Below are positions 36,362 through 46,025 of a stretch of 64,000 nucleotides of DNA, in pieces. The notes under the pieces are model-generated. The model ran no database searches. It saw only the letters and a list, made by a program, of their open reading frames with translations, and was not told where the DNA came from. Each line of letters starts with the position of its first letter. Positions within the stretch are counted from its first letter, which is position 1. The stretch spans positions 185,654 to 249,653 of the forward strand of contig NZ_LSEF01000100.1 in the NCBI RefSeq assembly GCF_001641695.1. Reading direction: 5' to 3'. This DNA is from Bradyrhizobium neotropicale. Lineage in GTDB: Bacteria; Pseudomonadota; Alphaproteobacteria; Rhizobiales; Xanthobacteraceae. The position numbers and the translations under genes were made by a program.

Positions 36362-36504
36362 CGCAGGTGGGGCGGGCCGGACGTCACACTTATGGACGGC
36401 GTCCCGGATACCCCATCCGGGGCCGTTCGTCCTTGTGGAACGAGGCGGGCCTATGTTAGCCAACCGCCGCGAAATTCAGCCCATTCGGGTAAGGAGAGAT
36501 TTTC

Positions 36505-36984
36505 ATGACGAACGGCAACGGCACCCCTCCCGAGGCGGCCCAGGCTCCCCAGCTCAACGTGCTGGCGCAGTACACCAAGGACCTCTCGTTCGAAAATCCG
36601 AACGCCCCGGGCTCGCTCCAGCAGCAGAGCCAGCCCCCGCAGATCAACATCCAGATCAACGTCACCGCCAATAACCTCAGCGAACAGGAATTCGAGGTGA
36701 CGCTGTCGGTCGAGGGCAAGGCCGAGACCGCGGGCAAGGTGATGTTCTCCTTCGAGCTCGCCTATGCCGGCGTGTTCCGGATCGTCAACGTGCCGCAGGA
36801 AAACCTGCATCCGCTGGTGATGATCGAGTGCCCGCGCCTGCTGTTCCCGTTCGCCCGCGAGATCATCGCCACGGCGGTACGCGACGGAGGGTTCCCGCCC
36901 CTGATGCTGGATCCGGTCGACTTCGTCGGCCTCTACCGCCAGAACATGGAGCGGCAGATGGCCGCTCAGAGTGGTCAGGCCTAA
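36505..36984 (+). CDS. secB: Protein-export chaperone SecB
   Basis: Keeps preproteins unfolded for SecA. 159 aa, typical size. Family blocks are QLNVLAQYTKDLSFENPNAP, QINIQINVTANNLSEQEFEVTLSVEG and FELAYAGVFRI...PRLLFPFAREIIATAVRDGGFPPLMLDPVDFVGLYRQ. Preceded by AAGGAGAGA. Its end overlaps the convergent dnaQ stop by 4 bp. Confidence 0.98.
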   Translation: MTNGNGTPPEAAQAPQLNVLAQYTKDLSFENPNAPGSLQQQSQPPQINIQINVTANNLSEQEFEVTLSVEGKAETAGKVMFSFELAYAGVFRIVNVPQENLHPLVMIECPRLLFPFAREIIATAVRDGGFPPLMLDPVDFVGLYRQNMERQMAAQSGQA

Positions 36985-37697
36985 CCAGCCGGACCGGCAG
37001 CTGGAGCAGGCAGGAACTCGTTCCAGATCGCCTTGTCGCCGAGCGTGGCAATGAAGGTCCGGTGGGCCTCGCGCTCGGCGTCGGAAATCCGTGGTGCAAG
37101 CGGCGTCGGCCGCTGCCGCCGTGGCGCTTCGCCGGCCGCACTGACCCGAATCTCCTCGTTCTCCGAGGCCAGGATAAGCTGCGACTGCCGCGCCCCGATC
37201 AGATCGACATAGACTTCGGCGAGCAGCTCGGCGTCGAGCAACGCGCCGTGCTTGGTGCGGTGGGAATTGTCGATCGCATAGCGCGAGCAGAGATCGTCGA
37301 GCCGGTTGGACACGCCGGGATGCTTGCGCCGCGCCAGCAGAAGCGTATCCACCAGCCGGTCGCGTGGAATCGCCACGCGCTTGATCCGGTCGAGTTCGGC
37401 ATTGATGAAGCTGATGTCGAACGAGGCGTTGTGGATCACCAGCGGCGCATCGCCGATGAATTCCAGAAACTCGTCGACGACCTCGTGAAACAGCGGCTTG
37501 GTCGCGAGAAATTCGCTCGACAGTCCGTGCACCGCGAAGGCCTCCGCCGGCATATCCCTTTCGGGATTGATATAGCGGTGGAATGTCTGGCCCGTCGGCA
37601 TGCGGTTGAAGATCTCGACGCAGCCGACTTCGACCAGGCGATCGCCACGGAGGGGATCGAGGCCGGTGGTTTCAGTGTCGAGGACGATTTCGCGCAT
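36981..37697 (-). CDS. dnaQ: DNA polymerase III epsilon subunit (proofreading)
   Basis: 3'-5' exonuclease of the replicase. 238 aa. DEDDh residues: Asp and Glu in VLDTETTGLDP, Asp in NASFDISFINAEL, His and Asp in HRTKHGALLDAELLAEVY. The C-terminal part (residues ~190-238) is shorter and Pro-rich, and binds the alpha subunit in homologues. It is downstream of coaE on the minus strand, in the ori-proximal cluster. Confidence 0.97.
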   Translation of the reverse strand: MREIVLDTETTGLDPLRGDRLVEVGCVEIFNRMPTGQTFHRYINPERDMPAEAFAVHGLSSEFLATKPLFHEVVDEFLEFIGDAPLVIHNASFDISFINAELDRIKRVAIPRDRLVDTLLLARRKHPGVSNRLDDLCSRYAIDNSHRTKHGALLDAELLAEVYVDLIGARQSQLILASENEEIRVSAAGEAPRRQRPTPLAPRISDAEREAHRTFIATLGDKAIWNEFLPAPAAGPAG

Positions 37698-37734
37698 AAT
37701 TCAAGAGATCTGAGAGGCCGGTTGAAACGGCGAA

Positions 37735-38334
37735 TCAGCTTCGCCGCTGCGGCATCTTAACGACCTCGGCCAGAATGTCCCTGATCTGGGCGCGCACCGG
37801 CTCAAGTCCGTGGGACGTATCCACGATGAAATCAGCACGCTTGCGCTTCTCGGCGTCGGGCGTCTGCTTGGCGATGATGGCGTCGAGCTTGGCCTCGTCC
37901 ATCGTGCCGCGGGCGAGCACGCGCTCGCGCTGAAGTTCCGGCGAGGTCGACACCACGACCACGGCATCGACCCTTTTCTCGCCGCCGGTTTCGAACAGCA
38001 GCGGAATGTCCAGCACCACGACCGGCGCCTTGGCGGCCTCCGCATCGGCAAAGAATTTCTGCCGTGAGGCACCGAGCATTGGGTGAACGATCTGCTCGAG
38101 CTGCTTGATGGCGGCGGGATCGTGCACCACACGCGCGGACAGTTTGGTCCGGTCGACCTTGCCGCCCGCCGTGGTGCCGGGGAAGGCGGCCTCGATCGCC
38201 GGCGCCGCCTCGCCCTCATATAATTGATGGACGGCGGCATCGGCGTCGTAGACGGGAACGCCAGCCTCCGCGAACAATTTCGCGGTGGTGGATTTTCCCA
38301 TCCCGATCGAGCCGGTCAGTCCGAGGATCCGCAT
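37735..38334 (-). CDS. coaE: Dephospho-CoA kinase
   Basis: Last step of CoA synthesis. 199 aa. Starts MRILGLTGSIGMGKSTTAKLF, whose GSIGMGKST is the P-loop; DADAAVHQLY and VLDIPLLFETGGE follow. A GTG at 38361, overlapping the maf stop as GTGA, would add nine residues. With coaA at 25 kb, two CoA-pathway kinases lie in this window. Confidence 0.96.
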   Translation of the reverse strand: MRILGLTGSIGMGKSTTAKLFAEAGVPVYDADAAVHQLYEGEAAPAIEAAFPGTTAGGKVDRTKLSARVVHDPAAIKQLEQIVHPMLGASRQKFFADAEAAKAPVVVLDIPLLFETGGEKRVDAVVVVSTSPELQRERVLARGTMDEAKLDAIIAKQTPDAEKRKRADFIVDTSHGLEPVRAQIRDILAEVVKMPQRRS

Positions 38335-38357
38335 CAGCCCAAAACCATCTCTGCCAT

Positions 38358-38966
38358 TCACACCGCAACTAGCCGTTCGCGCCGCAGGAACGCAAGCAGA
38401 GGCAGGAGCGGCAGGCCGAGAATGGTGAAATGGTCGCCCTCGATCCGCTCGAACAGATGGATTCCCAGGCCTTCGAGCTGATAGGCGCCGACGCTGGAGG
38501 TGACGGCCTCGCCGGCCGCGTCCAGATAGGCCGTGAGCTCGGCCTCGGTCATCTGCCGCATGGTCATGTGCGCGACCGACACATGTTCGAAGACAATCTG
38601 CCCATCATGAGCCACGGCCAAGGCGGAATTCAGCTCGTGGCTCAGGCCGGCGAGATCGCGCAATTGCGCCATGGCCTGGGCGCGGCCCGCGGGCTTGTTG
38701 AAGAGACGCTCGCCCAGCGCCAGCGTCTGATCGGCCCCGATCACATAGGCGCCCGGATGATTCACCGAGACCGTCTTGGCCTTTTCGCGCGCGAGCAGCA
38801 ACGCGATCTCGCGCGGATTTGCAAGGCTTGACGCCGCCTGCACGCCGCGCTCGTCGATGTCGGCCACAATCGCCTGAAAATCCAGCCCGGCATTGGCCAG
38901 CAGCATTTTGCGCGCGCTGCTTTGCGACGCCAGGATCAAGGGAGATTCGCCGCGCCAGAGAGCCAT
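38358..38966 (-). CDS. maf: Maf-family nucleotide pyrophosphatase
   Basis: Hydrolyses non-canonical or modified NTPs. 202 aa. Family motifs: LILASQSSARKMLLANAGL, ADIDERG, GADQTLALGERLFNKP. The sequence is nearer the YceF-like branch (prefers m7GTP in E. coli) than to YhdE, but this is a judgement from sequence feel. It lies between the PPDK regulator and coaE; aroE, often here in relatives, is missing. Confidence 0.93.
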   Translation of the reverse strand: MALWRGESPLILASQSSARKMLLANAGLDFQAIVADIDERGVQAASSLANPREIALLLAREKAKTVSVNHPGAYVIGADQTLALGERLFNKPAGRAQAMAQLRDLAGLSHELNSALAVAHDGQIVFEHVSVAHMTMRQMTEAELTAYLDAAGEAVTSSVGAYQLEGLGIHLFERIEGDHFTILGLPLLPLLAFLRRERLVAV

Positions 38967-38976
38967 GGCCGAAAAC

Positions 38977-39816
38977 CTATTCCGAAGGCCGGTTGCGTTG
39001 CCGGTCGGAGTAGAGCTTCATGATCGCCGCGGCGGTTTCCTCGATCGACCGCCGCGTGACATCGAGCAGCGGCCAATCGTGTTTCGCGCTGAGCTTGCGG
39101 GCGAACGCGACTTCGTCGGCGACCGCCTGCCGGTCGGTGTAGGTGTCACTGCCGGAATTGGCGCCCATGGATAGCAGGCGGTTCTGGCGCACCTGGATCA
39201 ATCGTTCCGGTGTCGCATGCAGGCTGACGACGAGCGGCCGTGTCAGCGTTCCCAACTGATCCGGCACCGGGATGCCCGGCACCAGCGGCACGTTGGCGGT
39301 GCGGATGCCGCGATTGGCGAGATAGATCGACGTCGGCGTCTTCGAGGTGCGGGACACGCCGACCAGGACGACGTCGGCCTCCTCAAGACCTTCGACGTGC
39401 TGACCGTCGTCATGCATCATGGTGTAGTTCAGCGCGTCGATGCGCTTGAAATATTCGGCGTTGAGCACGTGCTGGGCGCCGACGCGGCCGGTGGTCGCAG
39501 CACCGAGGTAAGCTTCGAACAGCTGCATCACCGGGCCGATGATCGACAGGCTCGGAACGTTGATCTCTTTGCACTTGTTCTCGAGCCGCGAGACCAGATC
39601 TTTCTCGAGCAGCGTGAACAGCACGATTCCGGGCGCTTCCTCGATCTCGTCGAGCACGCGGTCGAGCTGCTTTTGGCTGCGCACCAGCGGATAGACATGC
39701 TCGACCGGCGTCACATTGGCGTATTGGGCCGCGACCGCGCGTGCCACGGTGATCAGCGTTTCACCGGTGGAGTCGGAGACGAGGTGCAGATGGAAATAAT
39801 TGTTCGAGGTCGGCAC
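38977..39816 (-). CDS. Pyruvate,phosphate dikinase regulatory protein (PPDK/PEPS kinase-phosphorylase)
   Basis: DUF299-family bifunctional kinase/phosphorylase that switches PPDK (or PEP synthase) off with ADP and on with phosphate. 279 aa. The P-loop-like GVSRTSKTPTSIYLANRG and the N-terminal FHLHLVSDSTGET are diagnostic. It is the homologue of Rickettsia RP001, a known marker beside the alphaproteobacterial origin. It is the first minus-strand gene left of the origin candidate. Confidence 0.95.
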   Translation of the reverse strand: MPTSNNYFHLHLVSDSTGETLITVARAVAAQYANVTPVEHVYPLVRSQKQLDRVLDEIEEAPGIVLFTLLEKDLVSRLENKCKEINVPSLSIIGPVMQLFEAYLGAATTGRVGAQHVLNAEYFKRIDALNYTMMHDDGQHVEGLEEADVVLVGVSRTSKTPTSIYLANRGIRTANVPLVPGIPVPDQLGTLTRPLVVSLHATPERLIQVRQNRLLSMGANSGSDTYTDRQAVADEVAFARKLSAKHDWPLLDVTRRSIEETAAAIMKLYSDRQRNRPSE

Positions 39817-40276
39817 AGAAACTCTTTGAATTTCGATGGGGCGATTTGTGGATTTCTGTGGAGCTTAACCCCTCGGAAAGGGATGTGCGACACCAGGGGC
39901 GGGACAACGGCCAAGTTTCTTCACACCAGTGCCCGAAAGAACAAGTTGGACGCCTGCATGACCGTGAAGCGGGATTGCGCGGACAAGCCCCTTGATAAGC
40001 TGCCGACAGGTTAGCGCAAGTCCTTGATCGTGGACGGCTTATCCGGATCGGCCGGTTCCGCGCAGGATATGTTGATGGATGTGAACAAGCGCCCGTGAAG
40101 CGGCGGATGGTGTTGCGTGAGTCCAATCCACGGTCACTAAGACTCAAACCTTTAAGAATCTAAGATTCTAGATTTGAGGGGAGCGCTACGGACGGATATG
40201 TGTGCGCTGGAAGAACTTAACGAGTTCTTACTATCCCCAGCGATCGAAACGCTGGGCGCAAATTCGGACGCTGGAA
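39817..40276. other. Candidate chromosome origin (oriC)
   Basis: 460 bp with no gene, between the divergent RP001 homologue and hemJ. Visible: four GANTC sites in 50 bp (40119, 40141, 40156, 40164); a 15-bp AT-rich palindrome AGAATCTAAGATTCT (40155-40169); TGTGGATTT (39847) and TGTGGA (39857), 10 bp apart; TTATCCGGA (40039); CTATCCCCA (40231), containing the Caulobacter weak DnaA box TCCCCA; a CtrA-like TTAA-N7-TTAC (40217-40231); and AAGAACT-N5-AGTTCTT (40211-40229). No perfect TTATCCACA box is present. Context and composition favour an origin; it is not proved. Confidence 0.6.
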
Positions 40277-40711
40277 ATGTTTGAAGATCTCTATCTCTGG
40301 ATCAAGGCGCTGCACGTGATCGCCGTCATCTCCTGGATGGCGGGCATGCTCTACCTGCCGCGACTGTTCGTCTATCACTGTGAGGCCGAGATCGGCTCGA
40401 AGCAGTCGGAAACCTTCAAGGTGATGGAGCGGCGGCTGCTCAAGGCGATCATCAACCCCGCTATGATCGTCACCTGGCTCGCCGGGCTCTATCTGGCGTG
40501 GTCCGGCCATTGGTTCACCTTCGGCTGGTTGCACGTAAAACTGGCACTGGTGTTGGTGCTGTCCGCGGTTCACGGCTTTTTTTCACGCTGGCTGAAGGAT
40601 TTCGCCGCCGACCGGCGCCCGCGTTCCCAGAAATTCTATCGGATTATCAACGAGGTACCGACGGTTCTGATGATTTTCATCGTGATCATGGTGATCGTGA
40701 AGCCGTTCTAG
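40277..40711 (+). CDS. hemJ: Protoporphyrinogen IX oxidase HemJ
   Basis: Membrane-bound oxidase converting protoporphyrinogen IX to protoporphyrin IX. 144 aa. Starts MFEDLYLWIKALHVIAVISWMAG with the conserved His in ALHVIAV; four hydrophobic helices follow, with LYLPRLFVYH and GLYLAW. The start at 40277 removes a 25-residue extension in the ori region. In many alphaproteobacteria hemE lies between the origin and hemJ; here it does not. Confidence 0.93.
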   Translation: MFEDLYLWIKALHVIAVISWMAGMLYLPRLFVYHCEAEIGSKQSETFKVMERRLLKAIINPAMIVTWLAGLYLAWSGHWFTFGWLHVKLALVLVLSAVHGFFSRWLKDFAADRRPRSQKFYRIINEVPTVLMIFIVIMVIVKPF

Positions 40712-40745
40712 GCAGCGATCGTTGTTGAGCGCTCAGCGCTTCAGC

Positions 40746-40774
40746 TTGCGGAGTGGGAAGCGATTTTCTATATT
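40746..40774 (+). promoter_or_regulatory. Sigma-70-type promoter of rho
   Basis: TTGCGG, 17 nt, TATATT: 3 of 6 at -35, 5 of 6 at -10, with ideal spacing, in an AT-rich patch 35 bp past the hemJ stop. The expected start is near 40781. Confidence 0.5.
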
Positions 40775-40780
40775 ATTGAA

Positions 40781-40962
40781 ATCCCACCCAACGCAGGCGG
40801 ATGTGGTTGTGTCCGAGCTTTTGAAGGCCGGACACCGCATCAGGTTTGAAGCCCCCCGGCACTCACCTTGCTAGACCTGCGGACCTTACCTGCTCCTGCT
40901 CGTCCGCATTTCTGAGCCTCCTCGCACCCCCCTTCCAAGGTTTACCCTACAGGACCACCCCA
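40781..40962 (+). promoter_or_regulatory. C-rich rho leader with hairpin
   Basis: About 180 nt of leader. A hairpin GTGTCCG (40809-40815) / CGGACAC (40829-40835) is followed by 40850-40962, which is rich in C and poor in G (runs such as CCCCCCGG, CACCCCCCTTCC, ACCACCCC). C-rich, unstructured RNA is the known Rho loading site (rut), and rho is autoregulated in E. coli. An in-frame extension of rho across this region (to 40846) is judged non-coding. Confidence 0.5.
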
Positions 40963-42228
40963 ATGCGGGAAATTAAACTCCAAGACCTCAAGTCCAAGAC
41001 CCCGGCCGAGCTCGTCTCGTTCGCGGAAGAGAACGGGGTCGAGAACGCCAGCACCATGCGCAAGCAGGAGCTGCTGTTCGCCATCCTCAAGCAGCTCTCG
41101 CTGGCCGAAACCGACATCGTCGGCGAGGGCGTCGTCGAGGTGCTCTCCGACGGCTTCGGCTTCCTGCGCTCGCCGGACGCCAACTATCTGCCCGGCCCTG
41201 ACGACATCTACGTTTCGCCCTCGCAGATCCGCCGTTTCGGCCTGCGCACCGGCGACACCATCGAGGGCCACATCCGCAGCCCGAAGGAAGGCGAACGCTA
41301 CTTCGCGCTGCTCAAGGTCAACACGCTGAACTTCGAGGATCCGGAAAAGGCCAAGCACAAGGTCAATTTCGACAACCTCACGCCGCTGTTCCCGAATCAG
41401 CGCTTCCGCATGGAGATCGACGATCCCACGCGAAAAGACCTGTCCGCGCGCGTGATCGACATCGTCGCGCCGATCGGCAAGGGCCAGCGCGCGCTGATCG
41501 TCGCGCCGCCACGCACCGGTAAAACCGTGCTGATGCAGAACATCGCGCACTCGATCACCGCGAATCACCCGGATTGCTATCTGATCGTGCTGCTGATCGA
41601 CGAGCGTCCGGAAGAAGTCACGGACATGCAGCGCTCGGTGAAGGGCGAGGTGGTGTCCTCGACCTTCGACGAGCCGGCCGTGCGTCACGTCCAGGTCGCC
41701 GAGATGGTGATCGAAAAAGCAAAACGCCTGGTCGAGCACGGCCGCGACGTCGTGATCCTGCTGGACTCGATCACGCGTTTGGGCCGCGCCTACAACACCG
41801 TGGTGCCGTCATCCGGCAAGGTGCTGACCGGCGGTGTCGACGCCAACGCGCTGCAGCGGCCGAAGCGCTTCTTCGGTGCTGCCCGCAACATCGAGGAGGG
41901 CGGCTCGCTGACCATCATCGCGACCGCGCTGGTCGATACCGGCAGCCGCATGGACGAAGTCATCTTCGAAGAGTTCAAGGGCACCGGTAACTCCGAACTG
42001 ATCCTCGACCGCAAGGTCTCGGACAAGCGCACCTTCCCGGCGATCGACATCTCGCGCTCCGGCACCCGCAAGGAGGAGCTCATCACCGATCCGCAGGTGC
42101 TCAAGAAGATGTACGTGCTCCGCCGCATCCTGAACCCGATGGGGACGATGGATGCGATCGACTTCCTGCTCGACAAGCTGCGCTCGACCAAGAGCAACGC
42201 CGAGTTCTTCGATTCGATGAACACCTGA
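40963..42228 (+). CDS. rho: Transcription termination factor Rho
   Basis: Hexameric RNA helicase. 421 aa, normal length. Starts MREIKLQDLKSKTPAELVSF. RNA-binding OSB fold (LSDGFGFLRSPDANYLPGPDDIYVSPSQIRRF), P-loop APPRTGKT at residues 181-188, LLIDERPEEVTDM (Walker B), and the Q/R-loop region are present. Followed by an intrinsic terminator. It heads the rightward ori-proximal genes with mnmE and mnmG. Confidence 0.99.
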   Translation: MREIKLQDLKSKTPAELVSFAEENGVENASTMRKQELLFAILKQLSLAETDIVGEGVVEVLSDGFGFLRSPDANYLPGPDDIYVSPSQIRRFGLRTGDTIEGHIRSPKEGERYFALLKVNTLNFEDPEKAKHKVNFDNLTPLFPNQRFRMEIDDPTRKDLSARVIDIVAPIGKGQRALIVAPPRTGKTVLMQNIAHSITANHPDCYLIVLLIDERPEEVTDMQRSVKGEVVSSTFDEPAVRHVQVAEMVIEKAKRLVEHGRDVVILLDSITRLGRAYNTVVPSSGKVLTGGVDANALQRPKRFFGAARNIEEGGSLTIIATALVDTGSRMDEVIFEEFKGTGNSELILDRKVSDKRTFPAIDISRSGTRKEELITDPQVLKKMYVLRRILNPMGTMDAIDFLLDKLRSTKSNAEFFDSMNT

Positions 42229-42256
42229 GCCACTGCAGGCGGTCAGAAATCGAAAG

Positions 42257-42279
42257 GGGCGCCTTTGGGCGCCCTTTTT
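42257..42279 (+). terminator. Intrinsic terminator of rho
   Basis: GGGCGCC (42257-42263), loop TTTG, GGCGCCC (42268-42274), then TTTTTCTTTTG. A textbook hairpin plus T-run, 28 bp after the rho stop. Confidence 0.9.
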
Positions 42280-42352
42280 CTTTTGTTTCTTTTGTGCGGC
42301 TTTGCTGCGGTCAAGTGCAGCATGGCGGGTTCCGCAAATCTTGGGAATCGTC

Positions 42353-42384
42353 CATATAAGGAATTGAAATAATTAGATATTTTT
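42353..42384. promoter_or_regulatory. AT-rich block upstream of mnmE
   Basis: A 32-bp stretch that is nearly all A and T (CATATAAGGAATTGAAATAA and on) within the 327-bp gap 42229-42555, in an otherwise GC-rich genome. One GANTC site lies just before it (42345). It probably carries the mnmE promoter or an UP-like element. It is also a minor alternative for DNA unwinding near the origin. No gene is seen in the gap. Confidence 0.4.
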
Positions 42385-42555
42385 GCGTTTCGGTTTGTCG
42401 GAAGATCGAGCAGGTGGAACTTTTGCAGCAAAATCCCCGAGGTTCATATTGCGTCGCAGCATAAAGTATTTGCTTTTGGGAAACGCGGCAGCGAACAGAG
42501 CCAAGTTGCGATCAAAGCGGGTTTGCCTTTTCGTCGTCAGCCGGACAAATAGGCC

Positions 42556-43887
42556 ATGCATCCGCGAGATCAGACCATCTTTGCATTGTCGTCGGGCCGG
42601 CCGCCGAGTGCCATCGCCGTAGTGCGCGTCTCGGGATCGCAGGCTGGCCAGGTATTGACGGCGCTCGCGGGCAAGCTGCCGTTACCTAGGCTGGCGAGTC
42701 GCAGGCTGCTGCGTAACGCGGAAGGCCAGCCGATCGACGATGCGGTCGTGCTCTGGTTTCCGGGTCCGGCGAGTGCGACCGGCGAGGACGTCGCCGAATT
42801 TCACGTCCATGGCGGACGCGCGGTGCTGTCGGCCGTCTTCACGGCTATTTCCGCGATTCCGAATACACGGGCGGCCGAGCCCGGCGAGTTCACCCGGCGC
42901 TCCTTCGAGAACGGCAAGCTCGATCTCACCGAGGCCGAGGGCCTGGACGATCTCATCCATGCCGATACCGACCGGCAGCGACGACAGGCATTGCGGCAGT
43001 TGCAGGGTCTGCTCGGTGACCGGGCACGCGACTGGCGCGAGCGCATCATCGAGGCTTCCGCGCTGATCGAGGCCGCGATCGACTTCTCCGATGAAGGTGA
43101 TGTGCCAGCGGAATTGATGGCGCCAGCGCTCAAGGCGATCGGTGCGCTGCATGGCGAAATCACAAAAGTGCTCGCGGCACAGGGTCACGCTGAACGTCTG
43201 CGCGAGGGCCTCGTGGTCGCCATCGCCGGTCCGCCGAATGTCGGCAAGTCGACGCTGATCAATCAGCTCGCGCGGCGAGAGGTCGCGATCGTCTCGCCGC
43301 ACGCCGGCACCACGCGCGACATCATCGAGGTGCAGCTCGACCTCGACGGCTATCCGGTCACGGTGATCGACACTGCTGGCATTCGCGAGACCGAAGATCC
43401 GGTCGAGCAAGAGGGTGTGCGCCGGGCGAGGGCCCGCGCGGCCGATGCGGATCTTGTGCTGTGGCTGACTGGCCCTGGCGCGGATGTGGATGCGCGGCCG
43501 GCCGGAAGCACGCCGGTCTGGATGGTGCGCAACAAGATCGATCTTGGCCAGGAGGCTTCGGCCGCGGAGGCCACCGCGGACAGGACGTTTGCGATATCGG
43601 CCCGACACGGCGACGGTCTGGCCGAGCTGATCGAAGTGCTCGTCGGATTCGCCGCCGAGTTTTTCGGAACCGGCGAGGGCGCGCTGGTCACCCGGGCGCG
43701 TCAGCGCGACTTGTTGCGTCAGGCCGCGGACTGCTTGCAACGCAGTCTGGATTTTGCCAAACATGGTGAAGAATTGGTAGCCGAAGAACTCCGCGCCGCG
43801 GCTTACGCGCTGGGTCGCCTGTTGGGCCGGGTCGACGTTGAGGACGTCCTCGGGGCCATCTTCCAGAAATTCTGTATCGGAAAGTAG
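42556..43887 (+). CDS. mnmE: tRNA modification GTPase MnmE
   Basis: With MnmG makes the cmnm5/nm5 modification of wobble U34. 443 aa. N-terminal tetrahydrofolate domain (TIFALSSGRPPSAIAVVRVSG), central helical part, G domain inserted (G1 GPPNVGKST at 225-233; DTAGIRET switch II; NKID) and C-terminal FCIGK, the catalytic CxGK motif. mnmG lies 240 bp downstream, past three parS sites. Confidence 0.98.
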   Translation: MHPRDQTIFALSSGRPPSAIAVVRVSGSQAGQVLTALAGKLPLPRLASRRLLRNAEGQPIDDAVVLWFPGPASATGEDVAEFHVHGGRAVLSAVFTAISAIPNTRAAEPGEFTRRSFENGKLDLTEAEGLDDLIHADTDRQRRQALRQLQGLLGDRARDWRERIIEASALIEAAIDFSDEGDVPAELMAPALKAIGALHGEITKVLAAQGHAERLREGLVVAIAGPPNVGKSTLINQLARREVAIVSPHAGTTRDIIEVQLDLDGYPVTVIDTAGIRETEDPVEQEGVRRARARAADADLVLWLTGPGADVDARPAGSTPVWMVRNKIDLGQEASAAEATADRTFAISARHGDGLAELIEVLVGFAAEFFGTGEGALVTRARQRDLLRQAADCLQRSLDFAKHGEELVAEELRAAAYALGRLLGRVDVEDVLGAIFQKFCIGK

Positions 43888-43931
43888 CGCTAGTTCTTCA
43901 TTGTAGAACTATCGCTTGTTCCACTGCTTCG

Positions 43932-43947
43932 TGTTTCACGTGAAACA
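43932..43947. other. parS: parS site 1
   Basis: Perfect 16-bp TGTTTCACGTGAAACA, the ParB-binding centromere sequence, 44 bp past the mnmE stop. Confidence 0.93.
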
Positions 43948-43968
43948 GTCGAAGCGCGGGCCCCATTG

Positions 43969-43984
43969 TGTTTCACGTGAAACA
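43969..43984. other. parS: parS site 2
   Basis: Perfect 16-bp copy, 21 bp after site 1 edge to edge. Confidence 0.93.
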
Positions 43985-44054
43985 CGATCGTCAGGACGAC
44001 GTGCTACTGTGCATGGGGTTGTTTTGCGAAAAATGCGAGGCGCCTGTGTGCCCC

Positions 44055-44070
44055 TGTTTCACGTGAAACA
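44055..44070. other. parS: parS site 3
   Basis: Perfect 16-bp copy, 57 bp before the mnmG ATG. Sites 1 to 3 fill most of the mnmE-mnmG gap. Confidence 0.93.
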
Positions 44071-44127
44071 ACCGGCGCACCGAGTTTCCACTTCCGGCTT
44101 TTTGCTCCCTGAGTTAGAAATCCGCCC

Positions 44128-46008
<1,881 letters not shown>

Positions 46009-46009
46009 G

Positions 46010-46025
46010 CGTTTCACGTGAAACA
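46010..46025. other. parS: parS site 4 (one mismatch), spans the rsmG start codon
   Basis: CGTTTCACGTGAAACA, 15 of 16. The GTG at 46018, at the centre of the palindrome, is the only standard start available for rsmG. Confidence 0.85.

Noticed and set aside
40846..40962. N-terminal extension of Rho or a leader peptide
   Set aside because: In-frame but starts at a TTG, has a Pro/Leu/Ser/Cys composition unlike Rho, and falls in the C-rich leader.
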